A stretch of 64,000 nt of DNA from Thiogranum sp. (lineage in GTDB: Bacteria > Pseudomonadota > Gammaproteobacteria > DSM-19610): contig JASBSS010000026.1 of the NCBI GenBank assembly GCA_030148805.1, forward strand, positions 186,001 through 250,000, written 5' to 3'. Positions within the stretch are counted from its first letter, which is position 1, and every line of letters starts with the position of its first letter. Positions 8,717 through 16,793 of the stretch are shown here, piece by piece. The position numbers and the translations under genes were made by a program. Under the pieces are notes generated by a model. That model saw only the letters and a program-made list of their open reading frames with translations, made no database searches and was not told the DNA's origin.

Positions 8717-9235
8717 TCATGATACCACATCGGCGCCAGGGCTTTGCCCCCCCCCTTCGATCAATACCGGCATACCCACGGGGGTCTGGGCAAACAGCGC
8801 GATGACATCGGCGTTGCGCATCCGCACACAACCGTGGGAACGCGCCACGCCCATCGGCTCGCTGTCGGGACAGCCGTGGATGTAGATATAGCGGCGCATG
8901 CTGTCGACCGGGCCCAGGCGGTTCTTGCCCGGCTCGTTGCCGCATAACCAGAGAATTCGGGTGAGAATCCAGTCGCGTTGCGGATACGCGCGGGCCAGCG
9001 CCTCGCTGTAGACCTCGCCGCTGGGCCGACGGGCGATGAAGACGGTGCCGGCGGCGCAGCCGGCGCCGATCTTGGCCCGCACCCGGTGCCAGCCCCGCGG
9101 CGTCTGTTCGCTGCCGAGGCGCTCCCCCGCTCCTTTGCGCGCGGTCGAGACCGGATATTGCGCGTACACGCGGCCGGCGCGGCGCAGTTGCAGACGTTGC
9201 CGCTCAAGGTCGATATGGATGTAGTCGCGGGGCAT
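8717..9235 (-). CDS. YkuD-family L,D-transpeptidase/carboxypeptidase without signal peptide
   Basis: 172 residues. The YkuD active site is complete: IHGCPDSEPMG, then SHGCVRMRNADV with the catalytic Cys. The N-terminus MPRDYIHIDLERQRLQL runs straight into the catalytic domain, with no signal peptide or anchor, so the product should be cytoplasmic. Signal-less YkuD proteins such as Acinetobacter ElsL have been described as cytosolic L,D-carboxypeptidases of murein recycling. That fits the nearby nagZ and peptide transporter better than wall cross-linking (inference). It starts 7 bases after the binding-protein stop. Confidence 0.85.
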   Translation of the reverse strand: MPRDYIHIDLERQRLQLRRAGRVYAQYPVSTARKGAGERLGSEQTPRGWHRVRAKIGAGCAAGTVFIARRPSGEVYSEALARAYPQRDWILTRILWLCGNEPGKNRLGPVDSMRRYIYIHGCPDSEPMGVARSHGCVRMRNADVIALFAQTPVGMPVLIEGGGQSPGADVVS

Positions 9236-9242
9236 GATGAGG

Positions 9243-10730
9243 CTAGTTTACCCGCCGGGCCGTGATCAGCCCATCGTAAGCGCCGTCGGCCGTCACCCGA
9301 TAGCCGCGCACGTGACTGGCCAGCGCCGCGTACTGGTCCTCGTACCACAGGGGCACGTAGGGCAGCCGTTCGAGCAGACGCCGTTGCACCCGGCGGTAGA
9401 GTTGCGCCTGCCGGGCCGGCGTCGGCGCCGCCTGCGCCTGGCGAATCAACTGGTCGCTGAGCGCGTCGGCATAGCGGCCCCGGTTCGCCCCAGCCGGCGG
9501 CACCGAACGACTGTCGAACGCATAGCGAAAAATGTCCGGCGACTGGATCCCCACCCACGCCAGGCTGTAGAGCTGGAAACGCCCCGCCTTGATGTCACCG
9601 AAAAAGGTTCCCCAGTCATAACTCTGGATGCGCAGGTCGACACCGATGCGCGCCAGCTGTTGCTGAAAAATCGTGGCAATGCGCAGCCGCAGCGGGTCGC
9701 TGGAGGTCTTGTAACTCAATTGCAGGGGATTGTCCGGGCCGAAACCGGCGCGCGCCAGCAGTGCTCTGGCGCGTGCCGGATCCGCTTCGATCAGGGGCAG
9801 AGCGGCGTTCGCCGCCCAGTGCTCCGGCGGCAGTAGCGCCGAGGCTGGGCGTGCCGCGCCATGGAAGACGTGGCGAATAATCGCCTGGCGGTCGATGCCC
9901 AGGGCGATGGCCTGGCGGACGTCGAGGCGCGCGCAGGCCGGATCCTGCAGCTGGAAACCCAGATAGACAAAGGTGTTGCCCGTCACGCGCTGCACCTCGA
10001 TGCCGGGCCGCCGTTGCAGATAGCCCAGCAGTTCCGGCGGCAGATCGCCCTGTAGCAGATCGATTTCGCCGCGCAGCAGTTTCAGCACCCGCATGGTCGG
10101 ATCCTGCACCGGCTCGAAGCTCACGATCTGCCCGTCGGCCTTGCGTTGCAACCGCAGACGACCGCCTTGCCGCCACGAAAGTACGCGGAACGCACCGCTG
10201 CCAATGGGGTGGCGCTGAAACGGATAGCGGGCCGCGATTTTCTCCGCCGGGAGGATGCCGACGGTCAGGTAGCCGGGGAATAGCGCCTCCGGCCGGGTGA
10301 GCAGAAAATCGACGGTGTCGGCGTCGCGCACCACGATCCGATCGATCATCGAGAGCGCGGCGGCCGCGGCCGAAGCCGTGGCCGGATCCAGCACCGAGCG
10401 ATAGGTCGCGGCGACGTCATCGGCCTCGAGCCGGGTGCCGTCGTCGAAGGTCCGCCAGCGTGTTCCCAGCCGGAAGCGATACTGCGTTGGGCTCAGCTTT
10501 TCCCAGGTGGCCAGCGAAGCGACGGGACGGGCGTGGGCGTCGTAGTCGACCAGGCGCGCGTAGATCAGCCGATTGATCCGCTCCGAGGTGGCGTCGGTGG
10601 CGCTGCGCGGGTCCAGATTGGTCGGCGCGACGGCCAGGCCGAAACGGATGGCGCTGACCTGCGCCGGCGGCCCCTGGCAGGCGCACAGCAGGCAGATCCA
10701 AAGCCACACTGACAGCCGTGCCACGCGCAT
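9243..10730 (-). CDS. Peptide ABC transporter substrate-binding lipoprotein (SBP_bac_5)
   Basis: 495 residues. The short signal ends in a lipobox (LLCAC, Cys about residue 18), so the mature protein is probably membrane-anchored in the periplasm. The body is family 5 (DppA/OppA/MppA): GLAVAPTNLDPRSATDATSE, LEADDVAATYRSVLDP, DVRQAIALGIDRQAIIRHVF and a C-terminal LPYVPLWYEDQYA. It begins directly after the ygfX stop (TGAATG). Two permeases follow two genes downstream. Ligand cannot be read from sequence; a murein peptide is suggested by nagZ and the YkuD gene in the same run. Confidence 0.88.
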   Translation of the reverse strand: MRVARLSVWLWICLLCACQGPPAQVSAIRFGLAVAPTNLDPRSATDATSERINRLIYARLVDYDAHARPVASLATWEKLSPTQYRFRLGTRWRTFDDGTRLEADDVAATYRSVLDPATASAAAAALSMIDRIVVRDADTVDFLLTRPEALFPGYLTVGILPAEKIAARYPFQRHPIGSGAFRVLSWRQGGRLRLQRKADGQIVSFEPVQDPTMRVLKLLRGEIDLLQGDLPPELLGYLQRRPGIEVQRVTGNTFVYLGFQLQDPACARLDVRQAIALGIDRQAIIRHVFHGAARPASALLPPEHWAANAALPLIEADPARARALLARAGFGPDNPLQLSYKTSSDPLRLRIATIFQQQLARIGVDLRIQSYDWGTFFGDIKAGRFQLYSLAWVGIQSPDIFRYAFDSRSVPPAGANRGRYADALSDQLIRQAQAAPTPARQAQLYRRVQRRLLERLPYVPLWYEDQYAALASHVRGYRVTADGAYDGLITARRVN

Positions 10731-11195
10731 TCAGCCCGGGGGTGTCGACGGCGTCTGTAACAGCCGCACCCGCAGGCGGCGGAAATCATCGACCGACAGG
10801 CGATCGGCGAGTATCACCGCCGTGCGCAGTTTGCGCGGCGCCAGGCGAAAACGCACCACCGCCAAGGGAAAAGTGACGAAAAACGGCGTCCGCAGCCGCG
10901 CCGCTTGCCAGGCTCCCCCGCCGACCCGAAGGCGCCAGCCGTGATGCGCGTCCCAGGCAATGCCGTCGACCGCGGGCCCAGGCAGCAGCGCGGCGTACAG
11001 GCGCAGAAAACGCAGGTAATGGAGGGCGATCGCGGCGAGCAACCATCCCGCCAGCGGAGCTGGCAGCGCTGCCCGCAGACAGGCTCCGGCGGCCACCAGG
11101 TGCGCCAGGCCGGCCAAGGCCGCCAGTCGCCGCGAGGCGTCGAGCTCAAGGCGCAGCGGCCGCTCGAATTTTGTCGACGAGTCGGACAATTTCAC
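10731..11195 (-). CDS. ygfX: YgfX/CptA family membrane protein
   Basis: 154 residues with two predicted membrane segments near residues 25-60 and the conserved cytoplasmic tail RLRVGGGAWQAARLRTPFFV. YgfX of E. coli is co-transcribed with sdhE and was proposed to be a toxin acting on cytoskeletal proteins; that function is debated. Start is GTG at 11195, inside sdhE, giving a 50-base overlap; TTG two codons later is possible. The pairing with sdhE supports the call. Confidence 0.78.
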   Translation of the reverse strand: MKLSDSSTKFERPLRLELDASRRLAALAGLAHLVAAGACLRAALPAPLAGWLLAAIALHYLRFLRLYAALLPGPAVDGIAWDAHHGWRLRVGGGAWQAARLRTPFFVTFPLAVVRFRLAPRKLRTAVILADRLSVDDFRRLRVRLLQTPSTPPG

Positions 11196-11388
11196 GCTCG
11201 GTGGGTCGGATTCTGCCGAGCAGCCATTCGAGCAGGACGGTGTCGGGATAATCCAGCAAACGGTCGAACTCGGCGCGCTGCGCGGGGTCGAGCTGGTGGT
11301 AGCCGTGGCCGACGAACTGACCGAGCAGCAGATCCAGCTCCAGCATGCCGCGGCGGCATTTCCAGCGCACGCGGGCCAGCTCGTTCAC
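11146..11388 (-). CDS. sdhE: FAD assembly factor SdhE
   Basis: 80 residues, the family length. The RG motif and helix bundle are visible: RVRWKCRRGMLELDLLLGQF, then LDYPDTVLLEWLLGR. SdhE promotes covalent attachment of FAD to SdhA. The frame is open far upstream, but GTG at 11388 overlaps the sdhB stop as GTGA and gives a full-length protein. Its place directly after sdhB, with ygfX downstream, leaves little doubt. Confidence 0.92.
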   Translation of the reverse strand: MNELARVRWKCRRGMLELDLLLGQFVGHGYHQLDPAQRAEFDRLLDYPDTVLLEWLLGRIRPTEREIVRLVDKIRAAAAP

Positions 11389-12086
11389 AACGAGCGCTTG
11401 ACCATCAGCTCTTTTATCCGGCCGATGGCGTGGGTCGGATTCAGTCCCTTGGGACAGACTTCGACGCAATTCATGATGGTATGGCAGCGAAACAGACGGA
11501 ACGGGCCCTCCAGATTGCTCAGGCGCTGCTCGGTGGCCTGGTCGCGCGAATCGGCGAGAAAACGCCAGGACTGCAGCAACGCGGCGGGCCCGAGAAATTT
11601 GTCGGGGTTCCACCAGAACGAGGGGCAGGCGGTCGAGCAGCAGGCGCAGAGGATGCACTCGTACAGCCCGTCGAGTTGTTCCCGTTGCTGCGGGCTTTGC
11701 AGGCGCTCCACCTCCGGTACCGGGTCTTCGTTGATCAGATACGGCGTGGCGTTGCGATACTGGCGATAGAACTGTTCCAGATCGACGACCAGATCGCGGA
11801 TCACCGGCATGCCCGGCAGCGGACGGATGGCCACCGGTTGTTTCAGTTCGCTCAGCCGGGTGATGCAGGCCAGACCGTTGCGCCCGTTGATGTTCATGGC
11901 GTCCGAACCGCAGACCCCCTCCTGGCAGGAGCGGCGAAAGCTCAGGCTTTCGTCCTGGGTTTTGAGCAACAACAGCGCATCGAGCAGCATCATGCCGGGG
12001 TTCAAGCGCGCGTCGTCGAGCTCGTAGTCCTGCATGTAGGCTTTGCTGTCCTTGTCCGGGTCGAAGCGATAGATGGAGAATTTCAT
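11385..12086 (-). CDS. sdhB: Succinate dehydrogenase iron-sulfur subunit
   Basis: 233 residues. It carries electrons from SdhA-FAD to quinone through three clusters. The [2Fe-2S] ligands are C54, C59, D62 (in the usual fourth-ligand place) and C74. The [4Fe-4S] and [3Fe-4S] ligands lie in ECILCACCSTACPSFWWNPD and CHTIMNCVEVCPKGLNP. The start ATG follows the sdhA stop directly (TAGATG), and the stop overlaps sdhE. Confidence 0.97.
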   Translation of the reverse strand: MKFSIYRFDPDKDSKAYMQDYELDDARLNPGMMLLDALLLLKTQDESLSFRRSCQEGVCGSDAMNINGRNGLACITRLSELKQPVAIRPLPGMPVIRDLVVDLEQFYRQYRNATPYLINEDPVPEVERLQSPQQREQLDGLYECILCACCSTACPSFWWNPDKFLGPAALLQSWRFLADSRDQATEQRLSNLEGPFRLFRCHTIMNCVEVCPKGLNPTHAIGRIKELMVKRSL

Positions 12087-13844
12087 CTAATACGTCCTTT
12101 TCTTCGGGGGAAAGCTATCCACCGTTAACGGCTGCATGCGCACCGGCTTGTAGTCCATTTTCATCGGGTCCAGGTTGAACAGGCTGTGCCTGAGCCACTG
12201 CTGGTCGTCGCGCTCGGGGTAGTCGATGCGCGAATGGGCGCCGCGGCTCTCGCGCCGCGCCAGGGCCGAGGAGACGGTCGCCAACGCCACGTCCATCAGG
12301 TTCTCCAACTCCATCGCCTCGATCCGCGCGGTGTTGAAGACCTGGCTGTGGTCGTCGATAGTGGCCTCGCGCAGCCGCTCGCGCAACGCCAGCACGGCGT
12401 TCTGTCCTTCCTGCAGCACTTCTTCGTTGCGAAACACACCGCAGTGATCTTCCATGGTTTTGGTCAGTTGCGCGCGCAACCCGGCGATCGATTCGCCCTT
12501 GCCCTGCCGGTTCCAGCGTGCCAGCCGCTGGAGCGCCGGCTCGAGCGCGTCGGCGGGGATCGGCTGATGGTAGCGTTGTTGCTTCAGGTGTTCTATGACA
12601 TGGTTGGCCGCGGCACGGCCAAACACCAGGATATCGAGCAGGGAATTCCCCCCCAGCCGATTGGCGCCATGCACCGAGACGCAGGCGCATTCGCCGACCG
12701 CGTACAGGCCCGGTACCGGTTCCTCGGCCCCCTGCTGGACCGGGACCACCACCTGCCCGTGGCGGTCGGTGGGAATCCCGCCCATGGTGTAGTGCGCGGT
12801 CGGGTAAACCGGAATCGGCGTGTCCGCGGGGTCGATATGCAAAAAGGTCCTCACCATGTCGCGGATGCCCGGCAGGCGCTTGCTCACGATGTCCGCGCCC
12901 AGGTGGTCGAGTTTGAGCAGCACATGGTCGCGATTGGCGCCCACGCCGCGCCCTTCGCGGACCTCCGTGGCGATGGCGCGGCTGACGACATCGCGGCTGG
13001 CGAGGTCCTTGGCGTTGGGCGCGTAGCGCTCCATGAAACGTTCACCGTCGCCGTTGAGCAGATACCCGCCCTCGCCGCGCGCGCCTTCGGTGATCAGCAT
13101 GCCCTTGCCGGCGACGCCGGTGGGATGAAACTGGAAGAATTCCATGTCCTGCAGCGGTATGCCGGCGCGCAGGGCCATCGCCATGCCGTCACCGGTGTTG
13201 ACCAGCGCGTTGGTATTGGTGCGAAACAGCTGACCGACGCCGCCGGTGGCGAGGATGGTGGTTTTCGCCTCGATCAGTAGCGGTTCGCCGCTGGCGATGT
13301 TCATGGCCACGGCGCCGAGAAAATAGCCGGCCTGGTTCTGGAGCAGTTCGATGGCGAAATATTCATCGAAAAAGTGGGTGCGTGCGCGGATGTTCTGCTG
13401 ATACAGCGAATGCAGGATGGCGTGACCGGTGCGATCGGCGGCGGCACAGGTGCGTACCGCCTGATCGCCGCCGAAATCCCGGCTTTGTCCGCCAAACGCG
13501 CGTTGATAGATCTTGCCCGTGTCGAGCCGGGAAAAGGGTACGCCGAAGTGTTCCAACTCGTAGACGGCCCGCGGCGCGGCGCGGCACATGTATTCGATGG
13601 CGTCCTGATCCCCAAGATAATCGCTGCCCTTGACCGTGTCGAACATGTGCCAGTGCCAGTTGTCGGGCAGGACATTGGCCAGCGCGGCGTTGACTCCGCC
13701 CTGGGCGGCCACGGTGTGCGAGCGCGTGGGAAACACCTTGGAGACCACGGCGACGCGGGCCTCCGCCTGCGCCAACTGCAGGGCGGCGCGCAAGCCTCCG
13801 CCGCCGGCGCCGATGATCAGGGTGTCGAAGCTGCGTTTCTCCAC
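12087..13844 (-). CDS. sdhA: Succinate dehydrogenase flavoprotein subunit
   Basis: 585 residues. It oxidises succinate to fumarate in complex II. The FAD Rossmann motif is LIIGAGGGGLRAA, and the covalent FAD histidine is H43 in TRSHTVAAQGG. Substrate-site blocks FHPTGVAGKGMLITEGARGE and the C-terminal HSRIDYPERDD are present. The C-terminal PLTVDSFPPKKRTY ending is typical of proteobacterial SdhA. It is preceded by sdhD with a 3-base gap. Confidence 0.98.
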   Translation of the reverse strand: MEKRSFDTLIIGAGGGGLRAALQLAQAEARVAVVSKVFPTRSHTVAAQGGVNAALANVLPDNWHWHMFDTVKGSDYLGDQDAIEYMCRAAPRAVYELEHFGVPFSRLDTGKIYQRAFGGQSRDFGGDQAVRTCAAADRTGHAILHSLYQQNIRARTHFFDEYFAIELLQNQAGYFLGAVAMNIASGEPLLIEAKTTILATGGVGQLFRTNTNALVNTGDGMAMALRAGIPLQDMEFFQFHPTGVAGKGMLITEGARGEGGYLLNGDGERFMERYAPNAKDLASRDVVSRAIATEVREGRGVGANRDHVLLKLDHLGADIVSKRLPGIRDMVRTFLHIDPADTPIPVYPTAHYTMGGIPTDRHGQVVVPVQQGAEEPVPGLYAVGECACVSVHGANRLGGNSLLDILVFGRAAANHVIEHLKQQRYHQPIPADALEPALQRLARWNRQGKGESIAGLRAQLTKTMEDHCGVFRNEEVLQEGQNAVLALRERLREATIDDHSQVFNTARIEAMELENLMDVALATVSSALARRESRGAHSRIDYPERDDQQWLRHSLFNLDPMKMDYKPVRMQPLTVDSFPPKKRTY

Positions 13845-13847
13845 GGC

Positions 13848-14198
13848 TCAGCTACCCGAGGCTACCGCCGCCAGCAGCAGCGCGCGCAACACCAACATCA
13901 GGCTGCCGAGCAGCAACAGGGCGATCAGGGACAACAGCGACAGGCGCAACCACACCCTGTGCACGTAATCGATCAATACATCGCGCATGCCGACCCAGGC
14001 GTGCAGGAGCAGCGCGAGGGCGAACAGCGCGCTCGCCACGCCCGTGCCGGGTTGGCCGAACCAGCCACGCCAGGCGGCATATCCGGAGACATCGCGGGTG
14101 AGCATCAGCACCGGCATGATCACCACGTACAAGGCCAGATAGACCGCGCTGAAACGCTGCAACAGCCAGGCGCGCAGCCCTTGTGCCGCGCGACTCAC
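13848..14198 (-). CDS. sdhD: Succinate dehydrogenase membrane anchor subunit SdhD
   Basis: 116 residues with three membrane segments and the conserved heme/quinone-side motif LLHAWVGMRDVLIDYVH. It anchors complex II with SdhC. The frame is open upstream, but GTG at 14198 overlaps the sdhC stop as GTGA and gives the expected size and an N-terminus (SRAAQGLRAWLLQRFSAVYL) like known SdhD. Confidence 0.92.
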   Translation of the reverse strand: MSRAAQGLRAWLLQRFSAVYLALYVVIMPVLMLTRDVSGYAAWRGWFGQPGTGVASALFALALLLHAWVGMRDVLIDYVHRVWLRLSLLSLIALLLLGSLMLVLRALLLAAVASGS

Positions 14199-14587
14199 AG
14201 GCGGCTGACCAGAAACAGCGCGGTCAGGGCCAGCGCGCCGAGATTGACCACCCACGCGCTGGCGCGCGCCGCCCCCCGGCGTATGCCGATGTGCAAATCC
14301 AACAGCAGGTGCCGGCAGCCGGCCAGCAGGTGGTGGGCGAGAGACCAGACCAGGAGCAGGGCCAACCAACCCAGGGCCGGGGATTGCAGCCAGTCGAGCG
14401 CGGCGCGGTAGCCCGCCTCGCTGTGTAGCGAGAGCGCGAACAGCCAGGCCGCCGGCGCCAGCGACAAGAACATGATGATTCCGGATATTCGGTGGGCGAT
14501 AGAGGCGATCCCGCCCGGAGGCAGGTCGATCTGCAGCAGGTTGAGAAATTTCGGCGCCTGTTTAGGTCTATCCATTGAATTGAACAT
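14195..14587 (-). CDS. sdhC: Succinate dehydrogenase cytochrome b556 subunit SdhC
   Basis: 130 residues with three membrane segments. The quinone-site SIAHRISG and the heme ligand region HHLLAGCRHLLLDLHIG are intact. It is the first gene of the sdhCDAB run. The ATG at 14587 is used; ATG four codons later (MDRPKQAP) is an equally plausible start because neither has a clear Shine-Dalgarno. About 115 bases separate it from divergent ygfZ; no convincing promoter pair could be fixed there. Confidence 0.93.
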   Translation of the reverse strand: MFNSMDRPKQAPKFLNLLQIDLPPGGIASIAHRISGIIMFLSLAPAAWLFALSLHSEAGYRAALDWLQSPALGWLALLLVWSLAHHLLAGCRHLLLDLHIGIRRGAARASAWVVNLGALALTALFLVSRL

Positions 14588-14702
14588 ACGCGGGTTTTCA
14601 AGGTTTATACCACCAGTGTCCGCAAACCGCCAGCTTTTGCAAGGGCTGACACGGCCCGGCGGATTGACTACTATTCGCTGCGATAATAGCAGGTCTGCTT
14701 CT

Positions 14703-15758
14703 ATGATCGACGAATGGAAAACATTTCTGGAAAAAGCCGGCGCGGAATTCGACGGCGGATGTGTCAGCAGCTACGGCAATCCAAGGCGCGAACTGAGCGT
14801 CGCGTTGACCGGTGACATTTTCGCCGATCTGTCGCACTACGGTCTGATCGCCGTCCACGGCGCTGAAGCCGAGACCTTCCTCCAGGGGCAGCTGACCAAC
14901 GACGTCAGCAAGCTCACCCCGCAACGCAGCCAGTTGAGCGGTATGTGCAACCCCAAGGGCCGCCTGCTCGCCAGTTTTCGCGTGTTCCGCCATGGTGATG
15001 GTGATGGGTTTTATCTGTCCTTGCCCGCGGAAATGCTCGACGACGTGCTCAAGCGCCTGCGGATGTATGTCTTGCGGGCAAGGGTGACGCTCGAGGATGC
15101 CAGCCAGACGTTCGTGCATCTGGGCGTGTCCGGCGAGCAGGCTGCGGCGGCGTTGCAGGCGTCGTTCGGCGTGTTGCCGGCACAGGTCGACGCGGCCGGC
15201 GCGCAGGACGACAGCATTGTCGTGCGGGTTCCCGGCGGCAGGCCCAGCTACGAGGTGTTCGTCCCCACCGAGCGGGCGAAATCCCAGTGGGACGCGCTCA
15301 ATGTACGCTGTGCGCCGGTAGGCGCCGAAGCCTGGCGCCTGCTGGACATCCAGGCCGGTATTCCGTCGATCTATCCGCAGACCCGCGAAGCCTTCGTCCC
15401 GCAGATGGTCAACTTGCAGTTGATCGACGGGGTGAGTTTCAAGAAAGGTTGTTATACCGGTCAGGAAATCGTCGCCCGCATGCAGTATCTGGGCAAGCTG
15501 AAACGGCGGATGTACCGGGCCCGGGTCGCCGCCGCCGAGCCCCCGCAGCCGGGCGACGCGTTGTTTTGCGCCGCCGATCCGGCCCAGAGCTGCGGGCAGC
15601 TGGTGTCGGTCGCCAGCCATCCCGACGGCGACTATGCGCTGCTGGCGGTGGCGCAGATCGCCCATGCCGAGGACCCCGGGCAACCGCTGCGCCTGGGTCG
15701 CGCCGATGGCCCCGCCTTGACCCTGGAAGCGCTGCCCTACCCGTTTGCGCAGGACTGA
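14703..15758 (+). CDS. ygfZ: Folate-binding protein YgfZ (Fe-S cluster maintenance)
   Basis: 351 residues of the GcvT-like fold. The family signature KKGCYTGQEIVARMQYLG is intact, with the conserved Cys. YgfZ uses folate to support Fe-S enzymes such as MiaB and, indirectly, succinate dehydrogenase. The frame extends upstream to 14472, but that part would run into sdhC; MIDEWKTFLEKAG at 14703 is the natural start. E. coli also has ygfZ divergent from sdhE-ygfX; here sdhCDAB lies between them, which fits the functional link. Confidence 0.93.
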   Translation: MIDEWKTFLEKAGAEFDGGCVSSYGNPRRELSVALTGDIFADLSHYGLIAVHGAEAETFLQGQLTNDVSKLTPQRSQLSGMCNPKGRLLASFRVFRHGDGDGFYLSLPAEMLDDVLKRLRMYVLRARVTLEDASQTFVHLGVSGEQAAAALQASFGVLPAQVDAAGAQDDSIVVRVPGGRPSYEVFVPTERAKSQWDALNVRCAPVGAEAWRLLDIQAGIPSIYPQTREAFVPQMVNLQLIDGVSFKKGCYTGQEIVARMQYLGKLKRRMYRARVAAAEPPQPGDALFCAADPAQSCGQLVSVASHPDGDYALLAVAQIAHAEDPGQPLRLGRADGPALTLEALPYPFAQD

Positions 15759-15826
15759 AGCGGTATTAAGATTTCCCCGAGGGGCCGCTAAAGAAAAGAG
15801 CTATACGGCCGAAAGGAGCCCGCCGC

Positions 15827-16663
15827 ATGGAATCGGAGAAAATTTTCGTCGAGGAACTGATCCACGATCTGGAAACGGGTCAGTTGCAACTGCCGACCTT
15901 GCCGGAAGTCGCTTTACGGGTCCGCGACGTGGTCGACGACGAAGAGGCCAACGCCCAACAGATCGCCGATATCATCGCCCAGGACGCGGCCTTGTCCGCG
16001 CGCATCATCCAGGTGGCCAACTCCCCGCTGTATCGCGGCCGTCACGAGATCGACCGTTTGCCCATGGTGGTGGCGCGGCTGGGCAACAAGCTGGTGCGCA
16101 ACCTGGTGACCAGCCAGGTGATGAAGCAGATGTTCCAGGCCACCAGCGATCTGGTCGACCAGCGGCTGCGCGAGGTCTGGGAACATAGCGTACAGGTGGC
16201 GGCGATCGCCCGCGCCCTGGCCAACCGCGTTCCCGGCGTCGTGCCCGATCAGGCGATGCTGGCGGGACTGATCCACGACGTCGGCACGCTGCCAATCCTT
16301 TATCGGGCGGAGGAGCGCGATGAACTGCTGGCCACGCCGGGACTGCTCGATCAACTGATCGATCATCTGCATACCCGCATCGGCGGTGCCATTTTGAGAC
16401 ACTGGCAGTTTCCCGACGCGCTGGTGGCCGTCGCCGCCGAGCACGAAGACCTGCAACGACACCACGAGGGCAAGGCGGATCTGGTCGATCTGGTGCAGGT
16501 GGCGAATCTGCAAAGTCACATCGACAGCGATCACCGTCTGGGTCAGGTCGATTGGAGTACGATCTCGGCCTTTCAGCGTCTGGATCTGGACGTCGATGTC
16601 CATGAAATCGAGCTGACCGACGTGGCCGGGGATATCGACGAAGTTCATAAATTACTCGAGTGA
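15827..16663 (+). CDS. HDOD-domain signalling protein
   Basis: 278 residues. The HDOD core runs from about residue 16 (LQLPTLPEVALRVRDVV) through SARIIQVANSPLYRG, LGNKLVRNLV and WEHSVQVAAIARALA to LIHDVGTLPIL. HDOD proteins lack the metal-binding His-Asp of true HD phosphohydrolases and usually act as regulatory adaptors in motility or c-di-GMP signalling. It starts with AGGAG eight bases before ATG, 68 bases after ygfZ, and precedes a GGDEF-EAL gene, so a shared signalling context is likely. Confidence 0.85.
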   Translation: MESEKIFVEELIHDLETGQLQLPTLPEVALRVRDVVDDEEANAQQIADIIAQDAALSARIIQVANSPLYRGRHEIDRLPMVVARLGNKLVRNLVTSQVMKQMFQATSDLVDQRLREVWEHSVQVAAIARALANRVPGVVPDQAMLAGLIHDVGTLPILYRAEERDELLATPGLLDQLIDHLHTRIGGAILRHWQFPDALVAVAAEHEDLQRHHEGKADLVDLVQVANLQSHIDSDHRLGQVDWSTISAFQRLDLDVDVHEIELTDVAGDIDEVHKLLE

Positions 16664-16793
16664 ATTTCTATAAGCATATATTTATACTAATTATTTTTTT
16701 GATATTTCGGTCGCAGTCAGACCCTTCGATCTCTGTGACGGGTGCAATGACGCCGGCCGGCCGAAGGCATAACGGGAACGCGAAGCACATGGG

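Noticed and set aside
14664-14687. TTGACT and GATAAT before ygfZ as a sigma70 promoter
   Set aside because: The spacer is only 12 bases, too short for sigma70.
15759-15826. CCCCGAGGGG and AGCGG...CCGCT hairpin after ygfZ as a terminator
   Set aside because: Stems are short or interrupted and no T-run follows.
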